Assembly (NCBI GenBank): GCA_024508675.1 | Contig: JANINQ010000021.1 | Location: forward strand, 889,488 to 953,487 | Source: Afipia sp. | GTDB taxonomy: Bacteria > Pseudomonadota > Alphaproteobacteria > Rhizobiales > Xanthobacteraceae | Reading direction: 5' to 3' | DNA: 64,000 nt | Shown here: in pieces, positions 56,885 to 64,000 of the stretch | Position numbering within the stretch: the stretch's first letter is position 1 | Layout of the letters: each line of letters starts with the position of its first letter | Program-made: the position numbers and the translations under genes | The notes under the pieces: model-generated | The model's input: only the letters and a program-made list of their open reading frames with translations | Databases searched by the model: none | Told to the model about the DNA's origin: nothing

Positions 56885-56893
56885 GGAATTTCC
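56885..56893. promoter_or_regulatory. Possible IclR-type operator upstream of gcl
   Basis: GGAATTTCC, a short palindrome like the core of IclR-family sites, 98 bases upstream of gcl. Short and therefore weak evidence. Confidence 0.3.
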
Positions 56894-56990
56894 CGTACTC
56901 GTCACATCGCGGGAAACAAACTCAAGGTCGTTGAGACTAGCCGCTCTCCCCGTGATGATCGCACCCGAACCTAACCATTCGAGGTGTGAC

Positions 56991-58787
56991 ATGGCGAAGA
57001 TGCGAGCGATCGATGCAGCAGTGCGTATTCTCGAGAAGGAAGGCGTCTCTTGCGCGTTCGGAGTCCCCGGCGCCGCAATCAATCCATTGTATTCAGCGCT
57101 GAAGAAGCGCGGATCGATCAATCATATCCTCGCGCGTCATGTCGAAGGCGCCTCTCACATGGCCGAGGGGTACACACGCGCCAAGGCCGGCAACATCGGC
57201 GTCTGCATCGGCACCTCCGGTCCCGCCGGAACCGACATGATCACGGGTCTTTATTCGGCGATAGCAGACTCGATCCCGATTCTCTGCATCACCGGACAGG
57301 CTCCCCGCGCTCGCATCTACAAGGAAGACTTCCAGGCCGTCGACATTGAGTCGATCGCCAAGCCCGTGACCAAATGGGCGGTAACCGTTCGCGAACCGGC
57401 GCTGGTGCCGCGGGTTTTCAGCCAGGCATTTCACATCATGCGTTCTGGCCGTCCCGGTCCGGTGCTGATTGATTTGCCGCTCGACGTGCAGCTCGCCGAG
57501 ATCGAGTTCGACGACGAGACCTACGAGCCTTTGCCGGTCTACAAGCCGAAAGCGACTCGCAAGCAGATCGAGAAGGCGCTCGAAATGCTCAACGCCGCCG
57601 AGCGGCCGCTGATCGTGGCTGGTGGCGGCATCATCAATGCCGATGCGTCCGACCTTCTCGTGGCGTTTGCCGAGATCGTCAATGTTCCCGTGGTGCCGAC
57701 GCTGATGGGCTGGGGCGCAATCCCGGACGATCATGTCCTGATGGCCGGAATGGTCGGCCTTCAGACCAGCCACCGATACGGCAACGCGACCATGCTGGAG
57801 TCGGACTTCGTGCTCGGCATCGGCAACCGCTGGGCCAACCGGCATACCGGCTCGATCGAAACCTACACCAAGGGCCGCAGCTTCGTTCACGTCGACATCG
57901 AGCCGACCCAGATCGGCCGCGTGTTCAATCCCGATCTCGGCATCGTCTCGGATGCGAAAGCCGCGCTTGAGCTGTTCGTCACGGTGGCGAAGGAATGGCG
58001 CAAAGCCGGTAAGTTGAAAGAGCGTCAAGCATGGCCCACCGCCTGTCAGGATCGCAAGCGGACCATGCTGCGCAAGAGTCACTTCGAACACGTTCCGATC
58101 AAACCGCAGCGCGTTTACCAGGAAATGAACACGGCCTTCGGCCCTGATACCTGTTACGTGACAGTGATAGGCCTGTCGCAAATCGCTGGTGCGCAGTTCC
58201 TGCGGGTTCAGAAGCCGCGTCACTGGATCAACGCCGGACAGGCTGGGCCGCTCGGCTGGACTCTCCCCGCCGCGCTCGGCGTGCGTGCGGCTGACCCGAC
58301 GCGTGAGATCGTCGCACTTTCAGGCGACTATGACTTCCAGTTCCTGATCGAGGAACTGGCCGTCGGCGCCCAGTTCAAGCTGCCCTACATCCACGTCGTC
58401 GTGAACAATTCCTATCTCGGCCTGATCCGTCAGGCACAGCGCGGCTTCGACATGGATTACCACGTCCAGCTCTCGTTCGAGAACATCAACGCGCCGGAAC
58501 TTGGCGTCTACGGCGTCGATCATGTCGCCGTCGCCGAAGGTCTTGGCTGCAAGGCGATCCGCGTGACACATCCCGAAGATGCTCAGGCTGCGTTCGCGAC
58601 GGCGCGGGAGATGATGGCGGAATATCGCGTGCCCGTGGTTGTTGAATTCATCCTGGAACGTGTGACCAACATCGCGATGGGCACCGAGATCGACAACATC
58701 GTCGAATTCGAGGACGTGCTCGACCTGCCACTCGACTATGCACCGGCCATGCCAGAAAAGGCGCGCGGCAAACTGCTGCCCGTCTGA
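56991..58787 (+). CDS. gcl: Glyoxylate carboligase (tartronate-semialdehyde synthase)
   Basis: 598 residues, start at [20 protein letters not shown]; codons upstream to 56931 are in a region without family similarity. A ThDP enzyme whose usual catalytic Glu is replaced by Val51 ([18 protein letters not shown]), the hallmark of Gcl. The ThDP motif begins GDYDF. It joins two glyoxylates to tartronate semialdehyde with CO2 release. First of the order gcl-hyi-glxR. Confidence 0.95.
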   Translation: MAKMRAIDAAVRILEKEGVSCAFGVPGAAINPLYSALKKRGSINHILARHVEGASHMAEGYTRAKAGNIGVCIGTSGPAGTDMITGLYSAIADSIPILCITGQAPRARIYKEDFQAVDIESIAKPVTKWAVTVREPALVPRVFSQAFHIMRSGRPGPVLIDLPLDVQLAEIEFDDETYEPLPVYKPKATRKQIEKALEMLNAAERPLIVAGGGIINADASDLLVAFAEIVNVPVVPTLMGWGAIPDDHVLMAGMVGLQTSHRYGNATMLESDFVLGIGNRWANRHTGSIETYTKGRSFVHVDIEPTQIGRVFNPDLGIVSDAKAALELFVTVAKEWRKAGKLKERQAWPTACQDRKRTMLRKSHFEHVPIKPQRVYQEMNTAFGPDTCYVTVIGLSQIAGAQFLRVQKPRHWINAGQAGPLGWTLPAALGVRAADPTREIVALSGDYDFQFLIEELAVGAQFKLPYIHVVVNNSYLGLIRQAQRGFDMDYHVQLSFENINAPELGVYGVDHVAVAEGLGCKAIRVTHPEDAQAAFATAREMMAEYRVPVVVEFILERVTNIAMGTEIDNIVEFEDVLDLPLDYAPAMPEKARGKLLPV

Positions 58788-58826
58788 TCGATCCGACAAC
58801 GTCGCAATCAAAAAAGGAAATTTGCG

Positions 58827-59612
58827 GTGCCCAAGTTCGCTGCCAATCTCACCATGCTGTTCAACGAACTGCCCTTTCTCGACCGTTTCGCCGCAGCCAA
58901 GAACGCTGGATTCGGTGGAGTCGAATACCTGTTTCCCTATGACTTCGAGAAAGGAGTGCTCGCCGAGCAGTTACAGCAGTATGGCCTTGCCCAAGTGCTG
59001 CATAATCTGCCGGCAGGAAACTGGGGTGCCGGCGAGCGCGGCATCGCGGTTCTCCCCGATCGCGTCGCGGAGTTCCGCGACGGGGTTGCGCGCGCAATTG
59101 AGTACGCCAAGGCACTGGGCTGCCGGCAGGTGAATTGCCTCGCAGGCATCGCCCCGGCTGGTGCCGACCCGGCCAGGCTACGCGCTGTGTTCGTGGATAA
59201 TCTGCGCTACGCCGCCGATGCTCTTGCAAAGCAGCAAATCAAGCTCCTGATCGAGCCGATCAATACGCGCGATATTCCGGGCTTCTTCCTCAACGGGACC
59301 GAACAGGCCGTACAGATCATTTCCGAGGTCAGCTCGGAGAACCTTTTCATTCAGTACGATATCTATCACATGCAAATCATGGAGGGCGACCTCGCCCACA
59401 CCATGAAGAAGCATCTGGATCGCATCGCACATATCCAACTGGCCGATAATCCGGGCCGGAATGAGCCGGGTACCGGTGAAATCAACTATCCATTCCTGTT
59501 TCGCACTCTCGACGAGATCGGTTATCGTGGGTGGATCGGCTGTGAATACAAGCCGAAGACCACCACCCTCGACGGTCTTGGGTGGTACGAACCGCATACG
59601 GTCGATGCATAA
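58827..59612 (+). CDS. hyi: Hydroxypyruvate isomerase
   Basis: 261 residues from a GTG start, AAAAAGGAAA upstream. TIM barrel with metal ligands in LIEPINTRDIPGFFL, QYDIYHMQIMEGD, HIQLADNPGRNEPGTGEINY and IGCEYKP, as in Hyi. Interconverts hydroxypyruvate and tartronate semialdehyde. Lies 39 bases after gcl and 37 before glxR. Confidence 0.93.
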   Translation: MPKFAANLTMLFNELPFLDRFAAAKNAGFGGVEYLFPYDFEKGVLAEQLQQYGLAQVLHNLPAGNWGAGERGIAVLPDRVAEFRDGVARAIEYAKALGCRQVNCLAGIAPAGADPARLRAVFVDNLRYAADALAKQQIKLLIEPINTRDIPGFFLNGTEQAVQIISEVSSENLFIQYDIYHMQIMEGDLAHTMKKHLDRIAHIQLADNPGRNEPGTGEINYPFLFRTLDEIGYRGWIGCEYKPKTTTLDGLGWYEPHTVDA

Positions 59613-59649
59613 TCAAGAAGACTTTTGAAGACAAATTGGGGAGATCAGA

Positions 59650-60537
59650 ATGACCGACATCGGCTTCATCGGGCTTGGCATCATGGGGCGGCCGATGGCT
59701 GGCCATCTTCAGGCTGCCGGGCACCGCCTGTTTGTGCTTGAGAAATCCGCCGCTGCAAAGGACCTCGTTGCCGCCGGGGCCACGGCCTGCAAATCGGGCA
59801 AGGAGATCGCGGAGAAAGCCAGCGTCGTGATCATCATGGTGCCGGATACGCCGGATGTTGAATCCGTGCTGTTTAGCGCAGGCGGCGTGGCCGAAGGGCT
59901 TTCGAAAGGCAAGGTCGTCGTCGACATGAGCTCGATCTCGCCGATTGCGACCAAGGAGTTTGCCAAGAAGATCAATGTCAAGGGGGCGGACTATCTTGAT
60001 GCGCCCGTCTCCGGCGGCGAAGTGGGCGCGAAGGCAGCATCTCTGACCATCATGGTGGGTGGCCCGCAGAGCGCATTCGACACCGTCAAGCCGCTGTTCG
60101 ACAAGATGGGCAAGAACGTCACCCTGATCGGCGGCAATGGCGATGGCCAGACCACCAAAGTTGCCAACCAGATCATCGTTGCGTTGACGATTGAAGCTGT
60201 CGCGGAAGGCCTGCTGTTTGCCTCCAAGGCCGGCGCCGATCCAACACTGGTCCGGCAGGCCTTGATGGGCGGCCTCGCGACCTCACGCATTCTCGAATTG
60301 CACGGCGAGCGCATGATCAAGCGGACGTTCAATCCGGGCTTCCGCATCGAACTGCATCAGAAGGACCTGAACCTGGCGCTTGAGGGCGCGCGCGCGCTTG
60401 GCCTGTCTCTGCCGAATACGTCGACAGCGCAGCAGCTTTTCAATTCCTGCGTGGCGCATGGCGGCAAGGCCTGGGATCACTCCGCGATGGTGAAAGCGCT
60501 GGAAACGATGGCCAATCACGAGGTCGCCAAGAGCTGA
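59650..60537 (+). CDS. glxR: Tartronate semialdehyde reductase
   Basis: 295 residues. NAD-binding GFIGLGIMGRPM near the start, the substrate block DAPVSGGEVGAKAASLTIMVGG (as DAPVSGG-x-x-GA) and catalytic Lys170 (QTTKVANQ). Reduces tartronate semialdehyde to D-glycerate. Last gene of the glycerate pathway, with terminator following. GGGGAG upstream. Confidence 0.92.
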   Translation: MTDIGFIGLGIMGRPMAGHLQAAGHRLFVLEKSAAAKDLVAAGATACKSGKEIAEKASVVIIMVPDTPDVESVLFSAGGVAEGLSKGKVVVDMSSISPIATKEFAKKINVKGADYLDAPVSGGEVGAKAASLTIMVGGPQSAFDTVKPLFDKMGKNVTLIGGNGDGQTTKVANQIIVALTIEAVAEGLLFASKAGADPTLVRQALMGGLATSRILELHGERMIKRTFNPGFRIELHQKDLNLALEGARALGLSLPNTSTAQQLFNSCVAHGGKAWDHSAMVKALETMANHEVAKS

Positions 60538-60561
60538 TTGTCACGGCAATCCTTGAACGGG

Positions 60562-60596
60562 GCGGCGCAGTAGAGGCATGCTGCGCCGCTTTTCTA
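60562..60596 (+). terminator. Terminator of the gcl-hyi-glxR operon
   Basis: GCGGCGCAG and CTGCGCCGC around a 10-base loop, followed by TTTTC. Confidence 0.85.
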
Positions 60597-60675
60597 TGTG
60601 CTCGGAGTTTTGTTCTTTCCGTCCACACAGTCAGGTGGCAGGATCGATTCAAACAAGGCACGCTGGAGGAAACAG

Positions 60676-60975
60676 ATGATTGTCGTGACAGGCGATGCGG
60701 TCGCCAAACCTGAAACATTCGATGAGGTTCGCAGGCTCAGCCTTGAACACGTTCATCGCTCCCGCACCGAACCTGGCTGTATTTCTCACGCAGTTCACAT
60801 CGACTGCGAAAATCCGCTTCGCCTGGTTTTTGTCGAGCAATGGGCCGACAAACAGGCACTCATGGCTCATTTTCAGGTGCCAGCTTCACGTGCCTTCGTG
60901 AAGGCTCTGCGCAGCATGCTATCTGAACCATCCACCATTCAGATTTACGACTCCACGCCCTTGCAGATGCCCTAG
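60676..60975 (+). CDS. Antibiotic biosynthesis monooxygenase (ABM) domain protein
   Basis: 99 residues from ATG 60676, GGAGG upstream. FDEVRRLSLEHVHRSRTEPGCISHAV and VFVEQWADKQALMAHFQVP are the ABM pattern. A small dimeric heme- or flavin-free oxygenase or aldehyde-related protein; true function open. Its stop overlaps that of the convergent gene (CTAG). Confidence 0.8.
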   Translation: MIVVTGDAVAKPETFDEVRRLSLEHVHRSRTEPGCISHAVHIDCENPLRLVFVEQWADKQALMAHFQVPASRAFVKALRSMLSEPSTIQIYDSTPLQMP

Positions 60976-61979
60976 CAGATATAGCCAGTGCTTCGTTGTA
61001 ATGCGGCCTCGGCTTCCGCTGTAATGCGCGTCAGCATCTGTCCAACCGGTTCAACTTTGTTAATCAGCGCCGCAGATGTGCCTGCGTAAAGCGGCCCGGC
61101 CTCCCATTCGCCTTCCATGGTCTCCCACGGTGGAGACACATGGTAACGAAATATCGGCGCACCTTCCGGAAAGGTGCCGATTGCTTCGCCCTCGCCCGGA
61201 CGCGATCCTGTCGGAGGGCAACCCGCAGCTTTCCAGTTTTCGTAAGTCGAATTGGCAATCACGCGGTGCGGTGAATTTGGCCAACCCACATCGAACAGTG
61301 TGGTTTCGACCAGATCGGAAAGTCCGGACTCCACCACCAACTGCTTATGACCCGGATGACAACCACTTTCATTGGTGGCGATGAAACGGGTTCCCATCCA
61401 TGCGCCGCATGCGCCCAAAGCAAGCGCGGCGGCAACACCGCGGCCATCAGCGATTCCGCCCGCCGCAAGAACCGGGACACCCGGCGCGGCATCGATTACG
61501 GCTGGCAGGATCGTCATCAGCGGCGCTTCGCCGGTAAGATGTCCTCCGGCTTCTCTTCCCTGCGCCAGAATGAAATCCACGCCCTCCCCCGCAGCCCGTC
61601 TTGCTTCCTCAGGACCGGAGACCGTCCAGAACACGGTGGCTCCCGCGTCCTTCGCTCGACGCACATAAGGAGCCGGGTCTCCCCTCAACAGAGACACAAC
61701 GCGGCAACCAGCATCCAGCGCAGCTTCAAGCCGCCGCGTTTGATCCGCGATCAGAACCAGATTGACACCGAAGCGATCTCCTGAACCCGCAGCCGCAATA
61801 TAGCCTGACAGAGTTTGCCGGACTTCCGCCACCGGCATATGCCCCAAAGCGACGAACCCGAACGATCCCTCGCGCGCCAGCGCACCGAGAAATTCCGGTG
61901 TCGAACCCCGTCCTAGCGGGGCGGCAACAATCGGATGGCGCAGACGCAGCTTGTTTGTGAGGATCGTTTGCAGGGACAT
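60972..61979 (-). CDS. Nitronate monooxygenase family (2-nitropropane dioxygenase-like)
   Basis: 335 residues from MSLQTILTNKLRLRHPIVAAPLG. FMN-binding TIM barrel: RREAGGH-type AQGREAGGHLTGE, LAAGGIADGRGVAAALALGACGAWMGTRF. Conserved His in the AGGH part. Oxidises nitronates or propionate-3-nitronate in family members; here the substrate is unknown. Upstream codons in the frame (to 62234) overlap the neighbouring gene and are rejected. Confidence 0.85.
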   Translation of the reverse strand: MSLQTILTNKLRLRHPIVAAPLGRGSTPEFLGALAREGSFGFVALGHMPVAEVRQTLSGYIAAAGSGDRFGVNLVLIADQTRRLEAALDAGCRVVSLLRGDPAPYVRRAKDAGATVFWTVSGPEEARRAAGEGVDFILAQGREAGGHLTGEAPLMTILPAVIDAAPGVPVLAAGGIADGRGVAAALALGACGAWMGTRFIATNESGCHPGHKQLVVESGLSDLVETTLFDVGWPNSPHRVIANSTYENWKAAGCPPTGSRPGEGEAIGTFPEGAPIFRYHVSPPWETMEGEWEAGPLYAGTSAALINKVEPVGQMLTRITAEAEAALQRSTGYIC

Positions 61980-62040
61980 GATGGATCTCGAGAAGGAAAA
62001 CCTGTTTCGCAGGCTTGGGCCTGGCAGATGACCGCAGCCT

Positions 62041-62808
62041 TCAGCGGTACATTTTTTGCAGATCGCGCGGGTAGGTCGTCTTGGCCTTTTCCGCGACTGA
62101 AATATCGATTTCAGCCGTGATGAATGGGCTCTCTGCGGTCGTCTCCGCCAGAAGCGAAGCCTCCGGTGACAACAGCCGGCTTCCGCCGGTGAACAGTCGG
62201 CGATCATATGATCGCCTGTTAGCAGACGCGACATAACAGCCGGACGTTATCGCAGACATTTCCGTTGCGGCTTGCCATCGCTTTCCATCGCCGGTGGCCC
62301 TCGGATGCGCAATCAGGTGTGCATTGGCAAAGCCAATCTCACGCGAATGTTCGAGAAACATCATCTCGCTGCAAAGCTTGAAGCCGACACGCAGCGGACC
62401 GCACGACACCGGCGAGAAATTCCGGTCACCCTGACTAAACCAGATACTCTCCCTCGCGATCGGAAGATCCGGCAGATACCACTTCGAACGTACGGCCTGA
62501 TATCCGCTCTCCGCAGACCACATAAACGCTTCATTCAATCGCAGACCGTCCCGCTCGATCGGCCGGGAGGTCAGCACCCAGCGGCACTTGAGCTCAGAGA
62601 ACCTCTCGATCATCCGGTCATGCTGGTTCATGGCCTCGCGCCACTGATCGAGATCGACGGCGTGACCGACGAAAATCCATCCGCAAAAAGGCATTTCAGG
62701 GAGAACAACGACCTCCGGCTGTGCCGAAACCGTATGCGCCACCAGAGCGTCCCAGGCCTTCATCTTGTGCGCAGTTTCGTCCGGAAACTCACAGATCGTT
62801 ACCTTCAT
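62041..62808 (-). CDS. Carbon-nitrogen hydrolase (nitrilase superfamily)
   Basis: 255 residues from MKVTICEFPDETAHKMKAW with AAGGA upstream. The triad Glu38 (VVVLPEMPF), Lys109 (SKWYLPD) and Cys146 (GFKLCSEMMF) is complete. Amidase or nitrilase; substrate unknown. Divergent from the GlxA-like regulator gene and just upstream of the nitronate monooxygenase, so these may form one nitrogen-compound pathway. Confidence 0.88.
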   Translation of the reverse strand: MKVTICEFPDETAHKMKAWDALVAHTVSAQPEVVVLPEMPFCGWIFVGHAVDLDQWREAMNQHDRMIERFSELKCRWVLTSRPIERDGLRLNEAFMWSAESGYQAVRSKWYLPDLPIARESIWFSQGDRNFSPVSCGPLRVGFKLCSEMMFLEHSREIGFANAHLIAHPRATGDGKRWQAATEMSAITSGCYVASANRRSYDRRLFTGGSRLLSPEASLLAETTAESPFITAEIDISVAEKAKTTYPRDLQKMYR

Positions 62809-62898
62809 CGTCAAATCCTTGCGACTGATCCCTTGATCATGTCGTAGCGAAAGCTGACGATGGCAGAAATGACAAAAACATGCTAATTCTTGCCAATC

Positions 62899-63873
62899 AT
62901 GAAAAAGCACGTCGTCGCCCTGTTCGCTTTCGATCAATGCCAATTGCTGGATGTGACCGGACCAGCCTCCGTCTTCGGTGTGGCTAATTCAATTGCCGGA
63001 CGGCCATTCTACGAGGTGAAAGTCATTTCCCCGCGCGGCGGACTTGTCGGCTCGTCGTGCGGCGTGGCAACTGCAACCCTGGCACCGAAATCTGCTCTCC
63101 TGAAAACCATCGACACCCTTTTGATTGCCGGCGGCGGGGCGACAGCCATGCGCCGTAGCATCGAAGCCACAGCCACGCGCTCCTGGCTCAAGCGCTGCGT
63201 GGAATCGGCTTCGCGCTTCGGATCAATTTGTTCCGGTGTGTATATTCTTGCCGAACTTGGCGAGCTTCACGGAATGCGCGTGGCAACGCATTGGGCAAAT
63301 TGCGACGACCTGGCAAAAGAGTTTCCAGACCTCTCGGTTGATAAGAACTCGCTATTTGTGGTCAGTGGAAAAGCATGGACCTCGGCAGGCGTTTCCACCG
63401 GCATCGACATGGCGCTTGCCATGGTCGAGCAGGATCTCGGCCGCTCGGTTGCCGACAAAGTGGCGAAATTCCTCGTGCTGTACGCCCGGCGGCCGGGTTA
63501 CCAATCCCAATTCAGCGAAGTTCTGAATGTGCAAATCAAGGCGGGCTCGCAGTTCTCGGAGTTGATCGCCTGGCTTCAGGCGCATTCGTCCGAGCAGATC
63601 AATGTTTCCTCGCTGGCTACCCGCTGTGGATTGTCGGAAAGAACTTTTTACCGGAAGTTCGTTGCAGCAACGGGACAGACCCCAGCCCAATTCGTCCAGA
63701 ATGCTCGCCTTGAAATCGCGCGCACGCTTCTGGTTACCGATCTTCCCCTAAAAGCCATCGCGGCAAAGAGCGGGATGAACACCATTGCCCGTCTCAATGC
63801 GGCGTTCGAACGCAAGTTTGGCCTGTCTCCCTCGACATTCCGAAAGGTTCATCACGCCGAACGCAACACCTGA
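62899..63873 (+). CDS. GlxA/FtrA-like transcriptional regulator (DJ-1/PfpI plus AraC)
   Basis: 324 residues. The N-terminal 190 residues are a DJ-1/PfpI-like amidase-type domain (VALFAFDQCQLLDVTGPASVF; nucleophile position GSICSGVYILAE), the C-terminal 110 an AraC helix-turn-helix with TRCGLSERTFYRKF and a second half ending GLSPSTFRKVHH. Such regulators control amine, choline or nitrogen-compound genes. Divergent from the nitrilase gene, it likely controls it; inference. Confidence 0.88.
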   Translation: MKKHVVALFAFDQCQLLDVTGPASVFGVANSIAGRPFYEVKVISPRGGLVGSSCGVATATLAPKSALLKTIDTLLIAGGGATAMRRSIEATATRSWLKRCVESASRFGSICSGVYILAELGELHGMRVATHWANCDDLAKEFPDLSVDKNSLFVVSGKAWTSAGVSTGIDMALAMVEQDLGRSVADKVAKFLVLYARRPGYQSQFSEVLNVQIKAGSQFSELIAWLQAHSSEQINVSSLATRCGLSERTFYRKFVAATGQTPAQFVQNARLEIARTLLVTDLPLKAIAAKSGMNTIARLNAAFERKFGLSPSTFRKVHHAERNT

Positions 63874-63902
63874 TCCTTCGGAATGAGAACCCTCCGGGAG
63901 GA

Positions 63903-64000
63903 TCAGTCGGCGGTCCAGCCTCCGTCCATCATCAGAGACGAGCCAGTCATCAACGACGATGCGTCGCTCGCAAGAAACACAATGGCACCCATCAAGTCCT
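63903..64000 (-). CDS. Short-chain dehydrogenase/reductase (C-terminal end; 5' end outside window)
   Basis: The last 32 residues are seen: [20 protein letters not shown] followed by DGGWTAD and stop, which is the standard SDR C-terminal pattern (FLASD-x-S-x-x-x-TG ... DGG). Catalytic residues lie outside the window. Same strand as the nitrilase gene but with the GlxA gene in between. Confidence 0.85.
   Translation of the reverse strand, partial: DLMGAIVFLASDASSLMTGSSLMMDGGWTAD

Overview
The window is GC-rich, tightly packed alphaproteobacterial chromosome. Gene families and style point to Bradyrhizobiaceae/Nitrobacteraceae (Bradyrhizobium, Afipia or Rhodopseudomonas relatives): an Irr-type iron box at bacterioferritin, Omp25-like porin, EttA, SPINDLY-type glycosyltransferase, and several families of short dispersed palindromic repeats between genes. 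The genus is inferred, not proven. I saw no rRNA, tRNA, CRISPR array or intact insertion sequence.

Layout. 1-13.5 kb: end of a DUF1275 membrane protein, small secreted proteins, an iron-storage pair (bfr, bfd) with Irr-like boxes, PncC, two near-duplicate glycine-rich secreted proteins, a lytic transglycosylase whose signal peptide appears to come from a repeat, trans-aconitate methyltransferase, and ettA followed by two tandem MarR-like regulators. 13.5-41 kb: ordinary housekeeping and accessory genes (gdhA, porin, AraC regulator, L,D-transpeptidase, sulfurtransferases, a MoxR/CoxE pair in unusual divergent order, SMP-30, GIY-YIG, a DapA-like aldolase, a TPR/GT41 protein, glutathione peroxidase), interrupted by about 20 copies of at least five repeat families.

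39.6-60.5 kb is the striking part: a dispersed but apparently co-regulated oxalate system. It has an OxlT-like antiporter, formyl-CoA transferase (frc), oxalyl-CoA decarboxylase (oxc), an FCD-type GntR regulator, an ADP-forming acyl-CoA ligase, a TctCBA transporter, an extra succinyl-CoA synthetase-type pair (sucCD), a CBS-pair protein followed by a ketopantoate-reductase-like gene, and an unannotated 45-residue protein. Seven copies of a 19-bp inverted repeat (arms TTGGYAT / ATGCCAR, 5-bp spacer) lie in front of these units and form a candidate GntR regulon. Next comes an IclR-controlled glycerate pathway (gcl, hyi, glxR), turning glyoxylate into glycerate.

Proposed flow (part known, part inferred): oxalate enters by OxlT and/or TctCBA; Frc or a CoA ligase makes oxalyl-CoA; Oxc makes formyl-CoA and CO2 for energy; a reductase makes glyoxylate from oxalyl-CoA for biomass (the PanE-like protein is the candidate); Gcl, Hyi and GlxR finish the route to glycerate. 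The dispersed repeats stop at about 41.6 kb and none is seen through the following 22 kb, so this segment may have a separate history. The last 3.4 kb holds a nitronate monooxygenase, a nitrilase-family hydrolase, a GlxA-like regulator and the end of an SDR dehydrogenase.
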